Shown: positions 25,042 through 34,452, counted from the stretch's first letter. The stretch: DNA of 64,000 nucleotides from Actinocorallia populi (GCF_002995495.1 NZ_PVZV01000007.1:186001-250000); one strand, 5' to 3'. Numbers and translations: made by a program. The notes: a model not told the origin generated them from the letters alone.

Positions 25042-25602
25042 ATGAACACCCTGCGTGAACCGCTCACCCGCGACCGCATCATCCAGGCCGCGCTGCACAT
25101 CGTCGACGGGCAGGGCCTGGGGCGCCTGACCATGCGCCGGCTGGGCGACGCCCTGCAGGTCGAGGCGATGGCGATCTACCACCACCTGCCGCGCGGCAAG
25201 GAGGAGCTGCTCGACGGGCTGGTCGCGCACGTGGCCGCCCTGCCCGCCGACACCCGCCCCCTGGCCGGGGAGGACTGGCGCGACCGCATCCGCGTCTGGG
25301 CCCGCGACTACCGGTCCCGGCTGGTCGAGCACGCCGGGGTGCTGCCGCTGGTCGTCACCCGCCGCAACCCCGCCGCGCTCGCCGCCACCTCCCGCTCCCT
25401 GACCGAGGTCCTGCGGCTCGGGGGCTTCCTGGAGGCCGCCGCGGCGCCCGCGGCCCACACCCTGCTGTCCTTCCTCATCGGCCACGCCGCCCTGGAGGTG
25501 CGCGGGATGGAGGGCCCCCAGCCCTATCCGGTCGACTGGGACCGCCGGTTCGAGGACGGGCTCGAGGTCCTGCTGTCGGGGATGCTCACCGCGCTGCTGT
25601 AG
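25042..25602 (+). CDS. TetR/AcrR-family transcriptional regulator
   Basis: 186 residues. N-terminal helix-turn-helix LTRDRIIQAALHIVDGQG...LTMRRLGDALQVEAMAIYHH (about residues 8-50), with a ligand-binding C-terminal domain of the TetR_C type. ATG at 25042, preceded by an in-frame-unrelated ATG at 25030; the ribosome site AAGGG is modest. Copy 4 of the dispersed near-palindrome lies 37 nt upstream. The target could be itself or the divergent helical-protein gene at 24477; lutC ends 6 bp beyond its stop on the other strand. Confidence 0.88.
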   Translation: MNTLREPLTRDRIIQAALHIVDGQGLGRLTMRRLGDALQVEAMAIYHHLPRGKEELLDGLVAHVAALPADTRPLAGEDWRDRIRVWARDYRSRLVEHAGVLPLVVTRRNPAALAATSRSLTEVLRLGGFLEAAAAPAAHTLLSFLIGHAALEVRGMEGPQPYPVDWDRRFEDGLEVLLSGMLTALL

Positions 25603-25608
25603 GCCGCC

Positions 25609-26226
25609 TCACTCCTCCACGATGAGCAGCTCCAGGACCCGCGCGCCGGCGCCGTCCGCGGGCCGGCCCGAGATCCACGTCAGCGGGCGGCCCGGCGCCA
25701 GCCGCCCGACCGCCTCGGGCACGGTGGCGACGATCTGCTCGGCGCGCACCACGCACAGGTGGTAGCCGGGCACCAGGGTCAGCGCCCGCCTGCCCTGCGT
25801 CCCGCCGCCGTCCAGCACGACCGTCCCGGTCTCGGCGACGGCCAGCGCGCAGCCCGTCACCGTCCCGTCCACCCCCGCCAGCTCGTCGGGCTCCAGCGGG
25901 GGCGCGTCGGCCAGCGCCTCCACGCCCCGCAGCGCGGCCAGCCACCCGAAGGGCAGGTCGGCGGGGACGGCGATGCGCCCGGCCCCGCGCGCCCACAGCG
26001 CCGCGGCCACCGCCGTGCCCAGGCCGTCCGCCCCCACGTGCCGGACCGCGGTGCCTCCCCCGGCGTGCTCGGCCGCCCGCTCGGCGAACAGGGCGGCGAG
26101 CTCGCCCTGCCCGGACGCCCGCCCGTCCGTGCGCCGGACGCGCCCGGACGGAGCGGGGAACCCGCCGCCCCGGTCCGCGCCCAGCGCCTCGCGGACGCGG
26201 TGCAGGATCTCCTCGCGCGCGTTCAC
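25609..26226 (-). CDS. lutC: Lactate utilization protein LutC (LUD domain)
   Basis: LUD-domain protein and third component of the LutABC L-lactate oxidation complex. About 205 residues, with ALAVAETGTVVLDGG and GYHLCVVRAEQIVATVPE motifs of the family. GTG start at 26226, overlapping the lutB stop by 4 bp (GTGA). Last gene of lutABC. Confidence 0.88.
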   Translation of the reverse strand: MNAREEILHRVREALGADRGGGFPAPSGRVRRTDGRASGQGELAALFAERAAEHAGGGTAVRHVGADGLGTAVAAALWARGAGRIAVPADLPFGWLAALRGVEALADAPPLEPDELAGVDGTVTGCALAVAETGTVVLDGGGTQGRRALTLVPGYHLCVVRAEQIVATVPEAVGRLAPGRPLTWISGRPADGAGARVLELLIVEE

Positions 26227-27467
26227 CGGCGCGCCTTCCACCAGTCGCGGAAGGACCGGTCGGGCAGGGCGGGCAGGTCCCGGGCATCGGTCCACCTGCC
26301 CAGCAGGAGCGGCAGGACGGGCAGCCTGCGCAGGAGGCCCCCGGGCAGCAGCCCGCCCCAGCGGGTGGCCCTGGCCAGGGCGCGCTCGTAGCGCCACCGG
26401 TCGCCCATCGTCCAGGCGGCGGCGCGCATCAGGGCCAGCTCCGGCGTGGGCACCGGGTGGCGGCGCCGGGACTCCACGACCCTGGCGCGCAGGTGCACCA
26501 GGACGTCGGGGATGTCGATGCGGACCGGGCAGACGTCCGCGCACGCCCCGCACAGAGTGGAGGCGAACGGCAGGGAGGCCTCGTGCGCCGCCTCGATCCC
26601 GCGCAGCTGCGGGGTGAGGATCGCGCCGATGGGGCCGGGCAGCTCCCCGTAGGGGTCGTCGCCGACCCGCTTGTAGACCGGGCACACCCGCAGGCACGCC
26701 TCGCATCCGACGCAGCGCAGCGCCGTGCGGCCCGTCCCGTCCGACAGCGCGGCGGTGCGGCCGTCGTCCAGCAGCACCAGGTGGAACTCCCGCGGCCCGT
26801 CGTCCGGGGTGACGCCCGTCCACATGGTGACGTACGGGCTCATCCGCTCCCCCGCCGAGCGGGGGAGGAGCTGCAGCAGCACCTCCAGGTCGCGCAGGCG
26901 CGGCACGACCTGCTCGATGCCCGCCACGGTGATCAGCGTCCGGGGCAGGGTGAGGCACATCCGCGCGTCCCCGTCCGGTTCGAAGGCCACCACCGTGCCG
27001 GTCTCGGCCACCAGGAAGCGGGCGCCCGAGACGGCGAGGGCGGCGTCCAGGAGGCGCTCGCGCGCGGGGCCCCCGGCCCGGTGAAGGGTGATCCCCGCGG
27101 CGGCGAGCGCCCCTGCCGCGTCGATCCGGCGGGTGAGCGGCGAGGGGAGCTCGACGGCCCCTCCCCCGCCGGCGGCCGACGCCAGGCGGGTGACGATCCG
27201 GCGGGCCTCGGCGGCGTCGCGCGCCCAGTGGACCGTCCCGCCCGCCCGGACGACTGCCGCCTCGAGCGTCTCCAGCAGGGTGTCGAGATGGCGGAGGGTC
27301 CGGTCGCGCAGCTCCTCGCCGGCGTGGCGCAACTCCTCCCAGTCGGGCAGCTCGGCCACCGCCTCGGCCCTGCGCCGCCGGGAGTCGGCCTCCTCGGAGC
27401 CCGGCACGGCCAGCGTCGTCCGGGCGGCGTCGGCGAACCGGACGGGCAGCGGCAGGGGCGTCACCAT
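26223..27467 (-). CDS. lutB: Lactate utilization Fe-S protein LutB
   Basis: Iron-sulfur subunit of the L-lactate oxidising LutABC system. An N-terminal LUD domain (VAETGTVVAFEPDGD) is followed by two [4Fe-4S] ferredoxin motifs, CVGCEACLRVCPVYKR and CGACADVCPVRIDIP, and a C-terminal helical region. 414 residues from the ATG at 27467, overlapping the lutA stop by 7 bp. At about 415 residues it is shorter than B. subtilis LutB (~475). Confidence 0.92.
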   Translation of the reverse strand: MVTPLPLPVRFADAARTTLAVPGSEEADSRRRRAEAVAELPDWEELRHAGEELRDRTLRHLDTLLETLEAAVVRAGGTVHWARDAAEARRIVTRLASAAGGGGAVELPSPLTRRIDAAGALAAAGITLHRAGGPARERLLDAALAVSGARFLVAETGTVVAFEPDGDARMCLTLPRTLITVAGIEQVVPRLRDLEVLLQLLPRSAGERMSPYVTMWTGVTPDDGPREFHLVLLDDGRTAALSDGTGRTALRCVGCEACLRVCPVYKRVGDDPYGELPGPIGAILTPQLRGIEAAHEASLPFASTLCGACADVCPVRIDIPDVLVHLRARVVESRRRHPVPTPELALMRAAAWTMGDRWRYERALARATRWGGLLPGGLLRRLPVLPLLLGRWTDARDLPALPDRSFRDWWKARR

Positions 27468-28177
27468 TCCTCCCCCTCGCCGCCGGATCCCGTGGCCGCC
27501 AGGATCTGGGCCAGGTGCACGGCCCTGACCCCCGTGCGCAGCCGCGAGAGCATCCCCCCGATGTGGGCCAGGCAGGAGTCGTCCACGGCGCACACCACCT
27601 CGGCGCCGGTGCCGCGCACGTGCCGGACCTTGTCGGCGCCCAGCGCGACCGAGGTGTCGGCGTTCTTCAGCGCGAACGCCCCGCCGAACCCGCAGCACTC
27701 CTCGGCGTCCGGGAGCTCCGCGAACTCCAGGCCCCGGACGGCGCGCAGCAGCCGCAGCGGCCTGTCGCCCAGCCGGGTGGCGCGCAGCGAGTGGCAGGTG
27801 GGCTGGTAGACGACCTTGCGGGGGTAGCAGGCGCCGACGTCGGTCACGCCCAGCACGTCCACCAGGAACTCGGTGAGCTCGTAGACGGGCGGCGGGGCGC
27901 CGCCCGTCAGCCTCGGATGGACGGCCCGGACGGTGGCCGCGCAGGACGCGGAGGGCGTCACGACCGCCTCGTGGCGGCCGAACACCCCGGCGAACCTCGC
28001 CGCCAGGCCGGCGGCCTCCCTGTGGTAGCCGGTGGTCCAGTGCATCTGCCCGCAGCAGGTCTGCGCGGGCTCGAAGACCACCTCGTGGCCGAGACGTTCC
28101 AGCAACCGCACGACCGCTCTACCCGTCCGCGGTTGCAGGGCGTCGTTGACACAGCTGACGAACAACGCGACGCGCAC
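27461..28177 (-). CDS. lutA: Lactate utilization protein LutA (CCG-domain Fe-S oxidoreductase)
   Basis: Two CCG (cysteine-rich) domains: FVSCVNDAL and TCCGQMHWTTGY in the first half, and YQPTCHSLR and ECCGFGGAFALK in the second. These bind an unusual Fe-S centre in the lactate/glycolate oxidase families. The start is GTG at 28177 with GGAAGGG 6 nt upstream; the longer upstream frame crosses the promoter region and is not coding. 238 residues. First gene of lutABC. No lactate permease or LutR-type GntR regulator is adjacent. Confidence 0.93.
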   Translation of the reverse strand: MRVALFVSCVNDALQPRTGRAVVRLLERLGHEVVFEPAQTCCGQMHWTTGYHREAAGLAARFAGVFGRHEAVVTPSASCAATVRAVHPRLTGGAPPPVYELTEFLVDVLGVTDVGACYPRKVVYQPTCHSLRATRLGDRPLRLLRAVRGLEFAELPDAEECCGFGGAFALKNADTSVALGADKVRHVRGTGAEVVCAVDDSCLAHIGGMLSRLRTGVRAVHLAQILAATGSGGEGEEW

Positions 28178-28357
28178 TCGTGCCCTTCCTCGTGGGGAAC
28201 GGCCATCGTAGGTCGCACGGGGGGCTGTCTCCGGGGAGACGTTGTCACAACAGTCCCATCGGACTATGTCCATGAAAGGCCGAACCGTTGCACACTGGTA
28301 CACGTCCAACGTGACACAAGACACAAACCCACGAGTGTGAGAACCGGAGGCACCCCG

Positions 28358-28561
28358 ATGTGCCCGCACCAGCCAGCCTGTCCTTCGTCCGACGACCCCG
28401 ACCGCGACGCCGCTCGTACCCTGGCCAACCACCCGGAGCAGGGCTGGAGCCTGCTGTGCAACGGAGTGGTGGTGTTCGACGACACCGGTGAGCTGCTGCC
28501 CGACGGGGAGATCATCGCGCCGCACCGCCCCACGGACGTGCACGCCACCTCCGCGGCCTGA
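28358..28561 (+). CDS. DUF5999 family small protein
   Basis: 67-residue protein: MCPHQPACPSSDDPDRDAAR, then HPEQGWSLLCNGVVVFDDTG and LLPDG. It matches the actinobacterial DUF5999 family (function unknown), with a Cys-rich N terminus and a conserved beta-strand half. ATG at 28358 with CCGGAGG 7 nt upstream. Divergent from lutA. Confidence 0.85.
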   Translation: MCPHQPACPSSDDPDRDAARTLANHPEQGWSLLCNGVVVFDDTGELLPDGEIIAPHRPTDVHATSAA

Positions 28562-28629
28562 GCCCGGAGCCGTCCGGGCCAGGCCGAACTAGTCCGTTCG
28601 GGTGATCTTCTGTCGGCCGGGCGGTCCCG

Positions 28630-29223
28630 TCATCCCCGCCAGCGCCGGAGCCACGGCTCCACGGCGACGCCCACCCGGGCGGGGTCCCTGGTCAGGTCGT
28701 GCCGTTCCCCCGGCAGCACCACCACCTCGGCGGCGTCCCCCGCCGCCGGCACCCCGAAGGGGTCGCGGTCGCCGTTGACGACCACGACCGGCGCGCCCGC
28801 CCCGCGCAGCTCGGCCGCCCGGCTCTTCTCCGGTTTCCCCGGCGGGTGCAGCGGGAACGCCAGGGCCAGCACACCGGTCGCGCCCACGCGCGCCGCCGTC
28901 CGGCACGCCACCCGTGCCCCGTTGCTGCGCCCGCCCTGCACCAGCGGGATCCCCGGATGACGCGCCCGCAGCGCCTCGACGACCTCCACCCAGGCCGCGT
29001 CCTGCCTGGCCGCGCCGCCCGGCGCCCGCCTGCCCGCCAACCGGAACGGCTGCGTCACCCGCGCCACCGCCGCCCCCAGCCCCAGCGCGGCCTCCCGCGC
29101 CGCCAGCAGGTCCGGCGCGTCCACACCGCCGTTCGACCCGTGGGTCAGCACCACCAGCAGCCGCGCGTCCTCGGTCTCGTCGATCACGACGGCCGCGGGT
29201 CCCGCCACGGTCTCGATCTCCAT
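28630..29223 (-). CDS. Alpha/beta hydrolase family protein
   Basis: About 197 residues of alpha/beta-hydrolase fold. The oxyanion strand is LLVVLTHGSNGGVD, the nucleophile elbow is seen as GGRSNGARVA (Ser), then VVVNGDRDPFGVP with the acid, and HD near the end (GERHDLTRDP) supplies the His. It resembles KANL3/Tex30-like small hydrolases. ATG at 29223 with GGGAG upstream. It sits before an acyl-CoA cluster but on the opposite strand from most of it. Confidence 0.8.
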   Translation of the reverse strand: MEIETVAGPAAVVIDETEDARLLVVLTHGSNGGVDAPDLLAAREAALGLGAAVARVTQPFRLAGRRAPGGAARQDAAWVEVVEALRARHPGIPLVQGGRSNGARVACRTAARVGATGVLALAFPLHPPGKPEKSRAAELRGAGAPVVVVNGDRDPFGVPAAGDAAEVVVLPGERHDLTRDPARVGVAVEPWLRRWRG

Positions 29224-29338
29224 GCGCCCATGCTCCCAGCCCCGCCCGCCACCGCCCCCACGGGCCCCCGCGGGCTGGGAGCTCCTTCCCGTCCGCCGCC
29301 GCCCCTCGGGGGCCGGGCGCCGTCCCGCGGCGGCGGGC

Positions 29339-30391
29339 TCAGGCGAGGCGGTCGACGAGGCCCCAGGAAAGAGCGGTGGGGGCGTGGAGTTCCACCCCGG
29401 TGAGGGCCAGGTAGAGGGTGCGCCAGCGGCCGATGCGGCGGGGGAGGCTGACGGTGCCGCCCGCACCGGGGATCAGGCCCATGGCCACCTCGGGAAGGCG
29501 GAAGGTGGTGGCGGGGTCGGCGATCAGGGTGCGGGCGAAGGGCGGGAGCTCGACGCCGGCGCCGACGCAGCGGCCGTGGACGCGCACGGTGAGGCGGTCG
29601 CGCAGCCGGTGCAGGGGCAGGGCCGCGCCGGCCCTGGTGCGGACGAGGTGGGCGGTGGTCAGGTCGGGGGCCGTGCCGAACTCGGCGAGGTCGCCTCCGG
29701 CCGAGAAGACCGGGCCCGCGCCGTCCAGCAGGACACGGCGGACCGACGGGTCGGACTCGGCGACCGCCAGGCCGTCCACCAGGGCGTCGCGCAGGAGGCG
29801 GCCGTAGGCGTTGCGGCGTTCGGGGCGGTTGAGCGTCAGGTGCAGGGTGTCGCCGTCGCGAACGATCCGGACCGGCTCGTCGGCCGCGGGCGGGGGGTCG
29901 ACGGTGCCGCGCCCGGCCAGCCAGGAGGTGAACTCAGGCCCGGCCAGCAGCGTGGAGTAGGCGAAGGACTCCACGTCCAGCGCCTCGGCGACGGGCAGCG
30001 CAGCCGAGGCGCGCAGCACCCCGCCCAGGACGAAGGACGCGCGCGGGTTGGCCGAAGCGGCCTCCCCCAGCCGCCGCAGGGCGGCCCGCGGGTCCTCGAC
30101 GCCGACGTACGGGCGGGGGGCCGGGCGGCCGGACCTGACCAGGGTGAGGTCCAGGTAGGCCGACAGGGCGCGGGCCGCCTCCGGCAGGCCGGTCCCGTCG
30201 TGGACGCCGACCAGCAGCCGGTCGTGGCTGCGGGCCCGCTCGACGGCGCGGGAGAGGACCGGCGCGGAGGGTGCCGAGCCGAGGTCGATCCCGATGAGGG
30301 GATCGGCCGGCGCCGCGTCCGGGCCGAGGACGCGGGTGTGCGCGGCGCCGTCGGCCAGGTCGGCGACCGACAGCAGGAGAGGCCCGTTCAT
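29339..30391 (-). CDS. Enoyl-CoA hydratase/isomerase-family protein with N-terminal extension
   Basis: Crotonase-fold protein, 350 residues. The C-terminal ~190 residues hold the domain: LHLTLNRPERRNAYG, oxyanion-hole FSAGGDLAEFG, HGRCVGAGVELP and GLIPGAGGTVSLPRRIG. The N-terminal ~160 residues are an extra domain without a motif I recognise, longer than a standard hydratase. ATG start with GGAG 6 nt upstream. Divergent from the CaiB-type transferase gene by 65 bp, so the two probably act on the same CoA substrate. Confidence 0.85.
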   Translation of the reverse strand: MNGPLLLSVADLADGAAHTRVLGPDAAPADPLIGIDLGSAPSAPVLSRAVERARSHDRLLVGVHDGTGLPEAARALSAYLDLTLVRSGRPAPRPYVGVEDPRAALRRLGEAASANPRASFVLGGVLRASAALPVAEALDVESFAYSTLLAGPEFTSWLAGRGTVDPPPAADEPVRIVRDGDTLHLTLNRPERRNAYGRLLRDALVDGLAVAESDPSVRRVLLDGAGPVFSAGGDLAEFGTAPDLTTAHLVRTRAGAALPLHRLRDRLTVRVHGRCVGAGVELPPFARTLIADPATTFRLPEVAMGLIPGAGGTVSLPRRIGRWRTLYLALTGVELHAPTALSWGLVDRLA

Positions 30392-30456
30392 CTGTGCTCC
30401 GCCCTTGACGATCTTCCAGCACCGCGAGTGTATCGTCGGGCCATGCGGAGCAGCCG

Positions 30457-31686
30457 ATGACGGCGCGGGCCGCGGCCTGGGCGCGCAGCGGCGTGGTGGC
30501 GCTGACCGGCCGTCCCGGGAAGCCGCCCCTCGTGCCGCCGGGGAGCGCCGCCCTGCGCGCCGCCGGGCTGGCGGAGCTGCTGGCGGAGTCCACCGCGCGG
30601 ACCGGCCGCCCGGTGCGGGTGGACGGGCCCCGGCTGCTCTCCGAACGCGCCGCCTATACCCGGCGTTCCCGCCAGGGGGCGGTATCGCTGGGCGGAAGCT
30701 GCCGGCTGCTGCCGACCGCCGACGGCTGGGCCGCGGTCTCCTGCGCCCGGCCGGACGATCCCGATCTGCTGGCCGCGCTGGCCTTCGCCGGGCCCGGCGA
30801 GGAGCCGTGGCCGGCGCTCGGCCGCTGGCTGGCCGCGCACTCGGGGGACGAGCTGGCCGAGCGCGCCGCGCTGCTGGGGGTGGCGGCCGGTCCGGTGCGC
30901 CGCCCGCCGCGGCCCGCCGTCCCCGCCCCCGCCGAGCCCCGCCCGCTCGAGGGCGCGCTGGTCGTCGACTTCAGCGCGTTGTGGGCGGGGCCGTTGTGCG
31001 CCCACCTGCTGGGCCTGGCGGGAGCCCGCGTCGTCAAGGTCGAGACGCCAGCGCGGCCCGACGGGGCGCGCCGGGGGAACCGGGACTTCTACGACCTGCT
31101 GCACTCCGGACACCGCTCGGTGGTGCTCGATCCGGACACCCCCTCCGGCCGCCGGGCACTGGCGAGGCTGGTGGACGCCGCCGACATCGTGATCGAGGCG
31201 TCCCGTCCCCGCGCGCTGGCCCGCTGGGGCCTGGACGCGGGGGAGGCGGTGGAGGCGGGCAAGACGTGGGTGTCCATCACCTCCCACGGCCGGGGCGCCG
31301 ACCGCGTCGGTTTCGGCGACGACGTCGCCGCCTGCGCCGGACTGATCGCCTGGGACGGGGAGGGCCCGGTGTTCTGCGGCGACGCGCTGGCCGACCCGCT
31401 GACCGGCCTGACCGCCGCGGTCCTGGCCGCCACCGCCCCTCCCGGCGGGCGCGGCGTGTTGTGGGAGGTGGCGATGGCCGACGTCGTCGCCACGACCCTT
31501 CCGGAGGACCCGCCCGGCCCCTGCCAGGCGGCACGCCCCGGCCCCGGCGGCTGGTCCGTCGACACCGCGCAGGGCCCGGTCCCCGTCGCGGTCCCCGAAC
31601 GGCGGACCGGCTCCGTCCCTCCCGCGCCGGAGAGCGGGGCCGACACCGAGGACGTCCTTCAGGGGCTGGGGATCCCGCTCCCTTAG
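30457..31686 (+). CDS. CoA transferase, family III (CaiB/BaiF)
   Basis: Class III CoA-transferase moving CoA between acids. Family segment VVDFSALWAGPLCAHLLGLAGARVVKVE lies near residues 168-195, followed by HRSVVLDPD and ADIVIEASRPRALARWGLD, and a later VSITSHGRG. The active-site Asp is likely in VGFGDD. An N-terminal ~160 residues shows weaker similarity to the same fold, suggesting a degenerate repeat. 409 residues. ATG at 30457 with GGAG 7 nt upstream; a TTGACG (-35-like) lies in the divergent gap. Substrate unknown. Confidence 0.88.
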   Translation: MTARAAAWARSGVVALTGRPGKPPLVPPGSAALRAAGLAELLAESTARTGRPVRVDGPRLLSERAAYTRRSRQGAVSLGGSCRLLPTADGWAAVSCARPDDPDLLAALAFAGPGEEPWPALGRWLAAHSGDELAERAALLGVAAGPVRRPPRPAVPAPAEPRPLEGALVVDFSALWAGPLCAHLLGLAGARVVKVETPARPDGARRGNRDFYDLLHSGHRSVVLDPDTPSGRRALARLVDAADIVIEASRPRALARWGLDAGEAVEAGKTWVSITSHGRGADRVGFGDDVAACAGLIAWDGEGPVFCGDALADPLTGLTAAVLAATAPPGGRGVLWEVAMADVVATTLPEDPPGPCQAARPGPGGWSVDTAQGPVPVAVPERRTGSVPPAPESGADTEDVLQGLGIPLP

Positions 31687-31790
31687 CGATACGTCAGACT
31701 TGTCCGGCCGGGCGGCCGCCGTCCGGCACGGGAAGCCGACAGCGCGCAGCCCCGTAGGAAGACGAACACGCCGCTCCGGAGGCACGACCC

Positions 31791-32813
31791 GTGACGACCA
31801 TCCCCGACGAGCCCCTCGTCCTGCACCCGCGGCACGGCATCCACGAACCGACCTCGGGGACCCCCGTCCGGCGTCCGGGCACCGTGCGGCGCACCGTTAC
31901 GACGGACATGCTGCGCCCCGAGGGCGTCCAGGGGCCGCTCGTCCTGCGGTTGCGCGGGCGGGACCTGCGCACCGGCCCCGCGGGTGAGGCCGAACTCCTG
32001 GCCGAGGCCTCCGGCGAGGCCGTCGTCGACTACCACGACGGCAAGACGCTGCTGGAGCTGCGGACCGATCCGGCGCGGCCCGCCCTGGCGGAGCTGTGCG
32101 GCAGGAGCGTCGCCTCGGGCTTCCGGCGCGGGCTGGACGTCCTGGACCCGGCGCTGATCGACGAGTGCGACCTGCTCTACCTCCTGCTCGACGACGTCCC
32201 CGTGACCACCCTGGTCTCCGGGCACGCCGTCACCGTGGAGCGCCTTCCCGGCTCGGAGATCCCCCCGGAGAGGCGGCGGCACTTCCCCGCCGACCTGTGC
32301 GCCGGGTTCGTCACCGGCGGCACGCTGATCAGCGGGGTGCTCGAGCTCGGCACGCCCCCGGTCGTCACCGGCCCGCTCGCCCCGGCGCTGGACGATCCGG
32401 ACGACCCCGCGGGCTGGCACGACATGGATCCCCTGCCGCCGACCGGGATGCGCCGCTCCCGCCGCATCGACGTCTCCCCCGCCCGCGACGGCCGTTCCGA
32501 GGCGGAGATCGAGGCGCTCTTCCGGGACTCCTACGTGCTGGGCGACGGCCGGGAGACCGTGATCCACGAGTACACCCTGACGGCGCGGGCCCGCGACGGC
32601 GTCGTCACCGAGTGCCGCGCGCAGGCCCGCGTCCTGCCCTGGACTGAGTGCCCGGGGGCCGTCGCCAGCGCCGGGCGGATCGCCGGGGTGCGGCTGGACG
32701 AACTGCGCTCGCATGTGCGGACGCGGTTCGCCGGGGTCTCCACCTGCACCCACCTCAACGACATGCTCCGCTCCCTGCACGACGTTCCGGTCCTGCTCGG
32801 CCTGGCGGGCTGA
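31791..32813 (+). CDS. DUF2889 domain protein
   Basis: 340 residues. The C-terminal half matches DUF2889 (PF11136): RIDVSPARDG, RDSYVLGDGRETVIHEYTL and the hallmark CTHLNDMLRSL near the end, with a conserved Cys/His pair. No enzyme function is established for the family; it tends to occur near CoA-dependent catabolic genes, as here. GTG start with GGAGG 8 nt upstream. Located between a CoA transferase and two thioesterases. Confidence 0.85.
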   Translation: MTTIPDEPLVLHPRHGIHEPTSGTPVRRPGTVRRTVTTDMLRPEGVQGPLVLRLRGRDLRTGPAGEAELLAEASGEAVVDYHDGKTLLELRTDPARPALAELCGRSVASGFRRGLDVLDPALIDECDLLYLLLDDVPVTTLVSGHAVTVERLPGSEIPPERRRHFPADLCAGFVTGGTLISGVLELGTPPVVTGPLAPALDDPDDPAGWHDMDPLPPTGMRRSRRIDVSPARDGRSEAEIEALFRDSYVLGDGRETVIHEYTLTARARDGVVTECRAQARVLPWTECPGAVASAGRIAGVRLDELRSHVRTRFAGVSTCTHLNDMLRSLHDVPVLLGLAG

Positions 32814-32908
32814 CCCGGGACCGGCGGCCTCTCTCTCCTGGCGATGAGCCAGACTTTGCCTGTTCAAGCGAGTCGGCCCCGGCACGGGGCACGCGGAGGG
32901 GAGCGGGA

Positions 32909-33775
32909 GTGGGCACGACGGGTGGGCTCCAGGAGATCCTGGAACTGGACCGGCTGGAGGACCACCTCTTTCGCGGCCGCTCCCGGGAGACCGGCTCGGC
33001 CCGGGTGTTCGGGGGCCAGGTCGCCGCGCAGGCGCTGATGGCGGCGGGCCGCACCGTCCCGGAGGACCGGCTCGCGCACTCCCTGCACGCCCACTTCCTG
33101 CGGCCGGGCGACCCGGCCGTGCCGATCGTCTACCAGGTCGATCCGATGCGGGACGGCGGGAGCTTCACCACCCGCCGGACGGTGGCCGTCCAGCGCGGGA
33201 AGCCGATCTTCCACCTGACCGCGTCGTTCCACCGGCCCGAGGAGGGCTACGAGTACCAGTCCGCCAAGGTGGAGCGGCCCGAGCCCGAGGGCCTGCCGGA
33301 CGCCGGGGAGGTCTTCGGCGCGGCCGACGAACGCACCCGGCGCTGGTTCAGCGACACCCACCGCGGCCTTCCGCTGGAGGTGCGGCCGGTCGGGGAGCTG
33401 CCGCGCTTCGCCGCGATGCGCGGGGAACCCGCACCGCCCGTCCAGGGCTTCTGGTTCCGTACCCGCGAGCGGCTGGGGGACGATCCGCTGCTGCACGCCT
33501 GCGTCGTCGCCTACGCCTCGGACCTGCTGCTGCTCACCACGGCCGCCGCGCCGCACGGCGTGGTGCTGGAGTCGGCCTTCCAGTTCGCCAGCCTCGACCA
33601 CACGTTGTGGCTGCACGCCCCCGTCCGCGCGGACGAGTGGCTGTTCTACGACCAGGAGGCCGTCTGGTCGGGCGGCGCCCGGGCCCTGTGCCGCGGCACC
33701 CTCTCGGACCGCTCCCACCGCCTGGTGGGCAGCGTGACGCAGGAGGGCCTGATCAGGCCGCTCCCCCGCGCCTAG
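32909..33775 (+). CDS. tesB: Acyl-CoA thioesterase II (TesB)
   Basis: Hydrolyses medium/long-chain acyl-CoA. Double hotdog fold with VFGGQVAAQALMAA, HSLHAHFLRPGD, GGSFTTRRTVAVQRG, a C-terminal hotdog with ASDLLLLTT, FASLDHTLWLHAP, and LCRGTLSDRSHRLVGSVTQEGLIR. 288 residues from the GTG at 32909, chosen for GGAGGGGAG just upstream. Part of the acyl-CoA cluster. Confidence 0.93.
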   Translation: MGTTGGLQEILELDRLEDHLFRGRSRETGSARVFGGQVAAQALMAAGRTVPEDRLAHSLHAHFLRPGDPAVPIVYQVDPMRDGGSFTTRRTVAVQRGKPIFHLTASFHRPEEGYEYQSAKVERPEPEGLPDAGEVFGAADERTRRWFSDTHRGLPLEVRPVGELPRFAAMRGEPAPPVQGFWFRTRERLGDDPLLHACVVAYASDLLLLTTAAAPHGVVLESAFQFASLDHTLWLHAPVRADEWLFYDQEAVWSGGARALCRGTLSDRSHRLVGSVTQEGLIRPLPRA

Positions 33776-33825
33776 CGCGGGACCCGGTGCGCGGAGCGTC
33801 CGAGGCCGTCGGATATTAATCTGCC

Positions 33826-34452
33826 ATGTCAGAAATGCCCGCCGGGGAGGGTGCCGACCACCCCAACTGGAACCTCGCCCTGCTGCCCGCCGACCGGGGA
33901 GGTCCCGACCTCCCGGCGCTCGCCGACGCGCTGCGCAGGTTCCTCGACCTGAGGACGGGCGCGGACGCTCCCCCCGAGCTCACCAAGGAGATGCTCCGGC
34001 AGATCGAGCTCCTCAACGACGAGCTCGCCGAGCACCAGATCCCCGAGAGCCGGCAGGTCATCGGCCGCATCGACATGCCGGGGCGCGGCCAGACCCTCAT
34101 CCCGCTGATCGAGGTCCACTCCTCCGGGCCCGACCACATCAGCGCCACGACCCGGTTCGGCCGCTACTACCTGGGACGCAACGGGGCCGTCTACGGGGGC
34201 GCCGTCCCCCTGGTCTTCGACTCCCTGCTGGGCCGCCTGGCCGCCTCCGGCGGACGCTCCCCCAGCCGCACCGCCTACCTGCACGTGGACTACCGCGCCA
34301 TCACCCCCATCGACGCCGACCTGCGCGTGGAGGTCCGCTTCACCCGCGAGGAGGGCCGCAAGCGCTACGTCCACGGCGCCATCTACCACGGCGAGACCCT
34401 CTGCGCCGAGGCCGAGGGCCTCTTCATCGCCCTCAGGCCCGGCCAGCCCTGA
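33826..34452 (+). CDS. Hotdog-fold thioesterase-family protein (PaaI-like)
   Basis: 208 residues. The C-terminal ~120 residues show a PaaI-type hotdog: GRYYLGRNGAVYGGAVPLVFDSLLG (helix with the catalytic Asp), RTAYLHVDYRAITPIDADL and GLFIAL. The N-terminal ~80 residues are extra and helical. The start may be leaderless: TATTAAT lies 6 nt before the ATG and no ribosome site is seen. Last gene of the acyl-CoA cluster. Confidence 0.8.
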   Translation: MSEMPAGEGADHPNWNLALLPADRGGPDLPALADALRRFLDLRTGADAPPELTKEMLRQIELLNDELAEHQIPESRQVIGRIDMPGRGQTLIPLIEVHSSGPDHISATTRFGRYYLGRNGAVYGGAVPLVFDSLLGRLAASGGRSPSRTAYLHVDYRAITPIDADLRVEVRFTREEGRKRYVHGAIYHGETLCAEAEGLFIALRPGQP

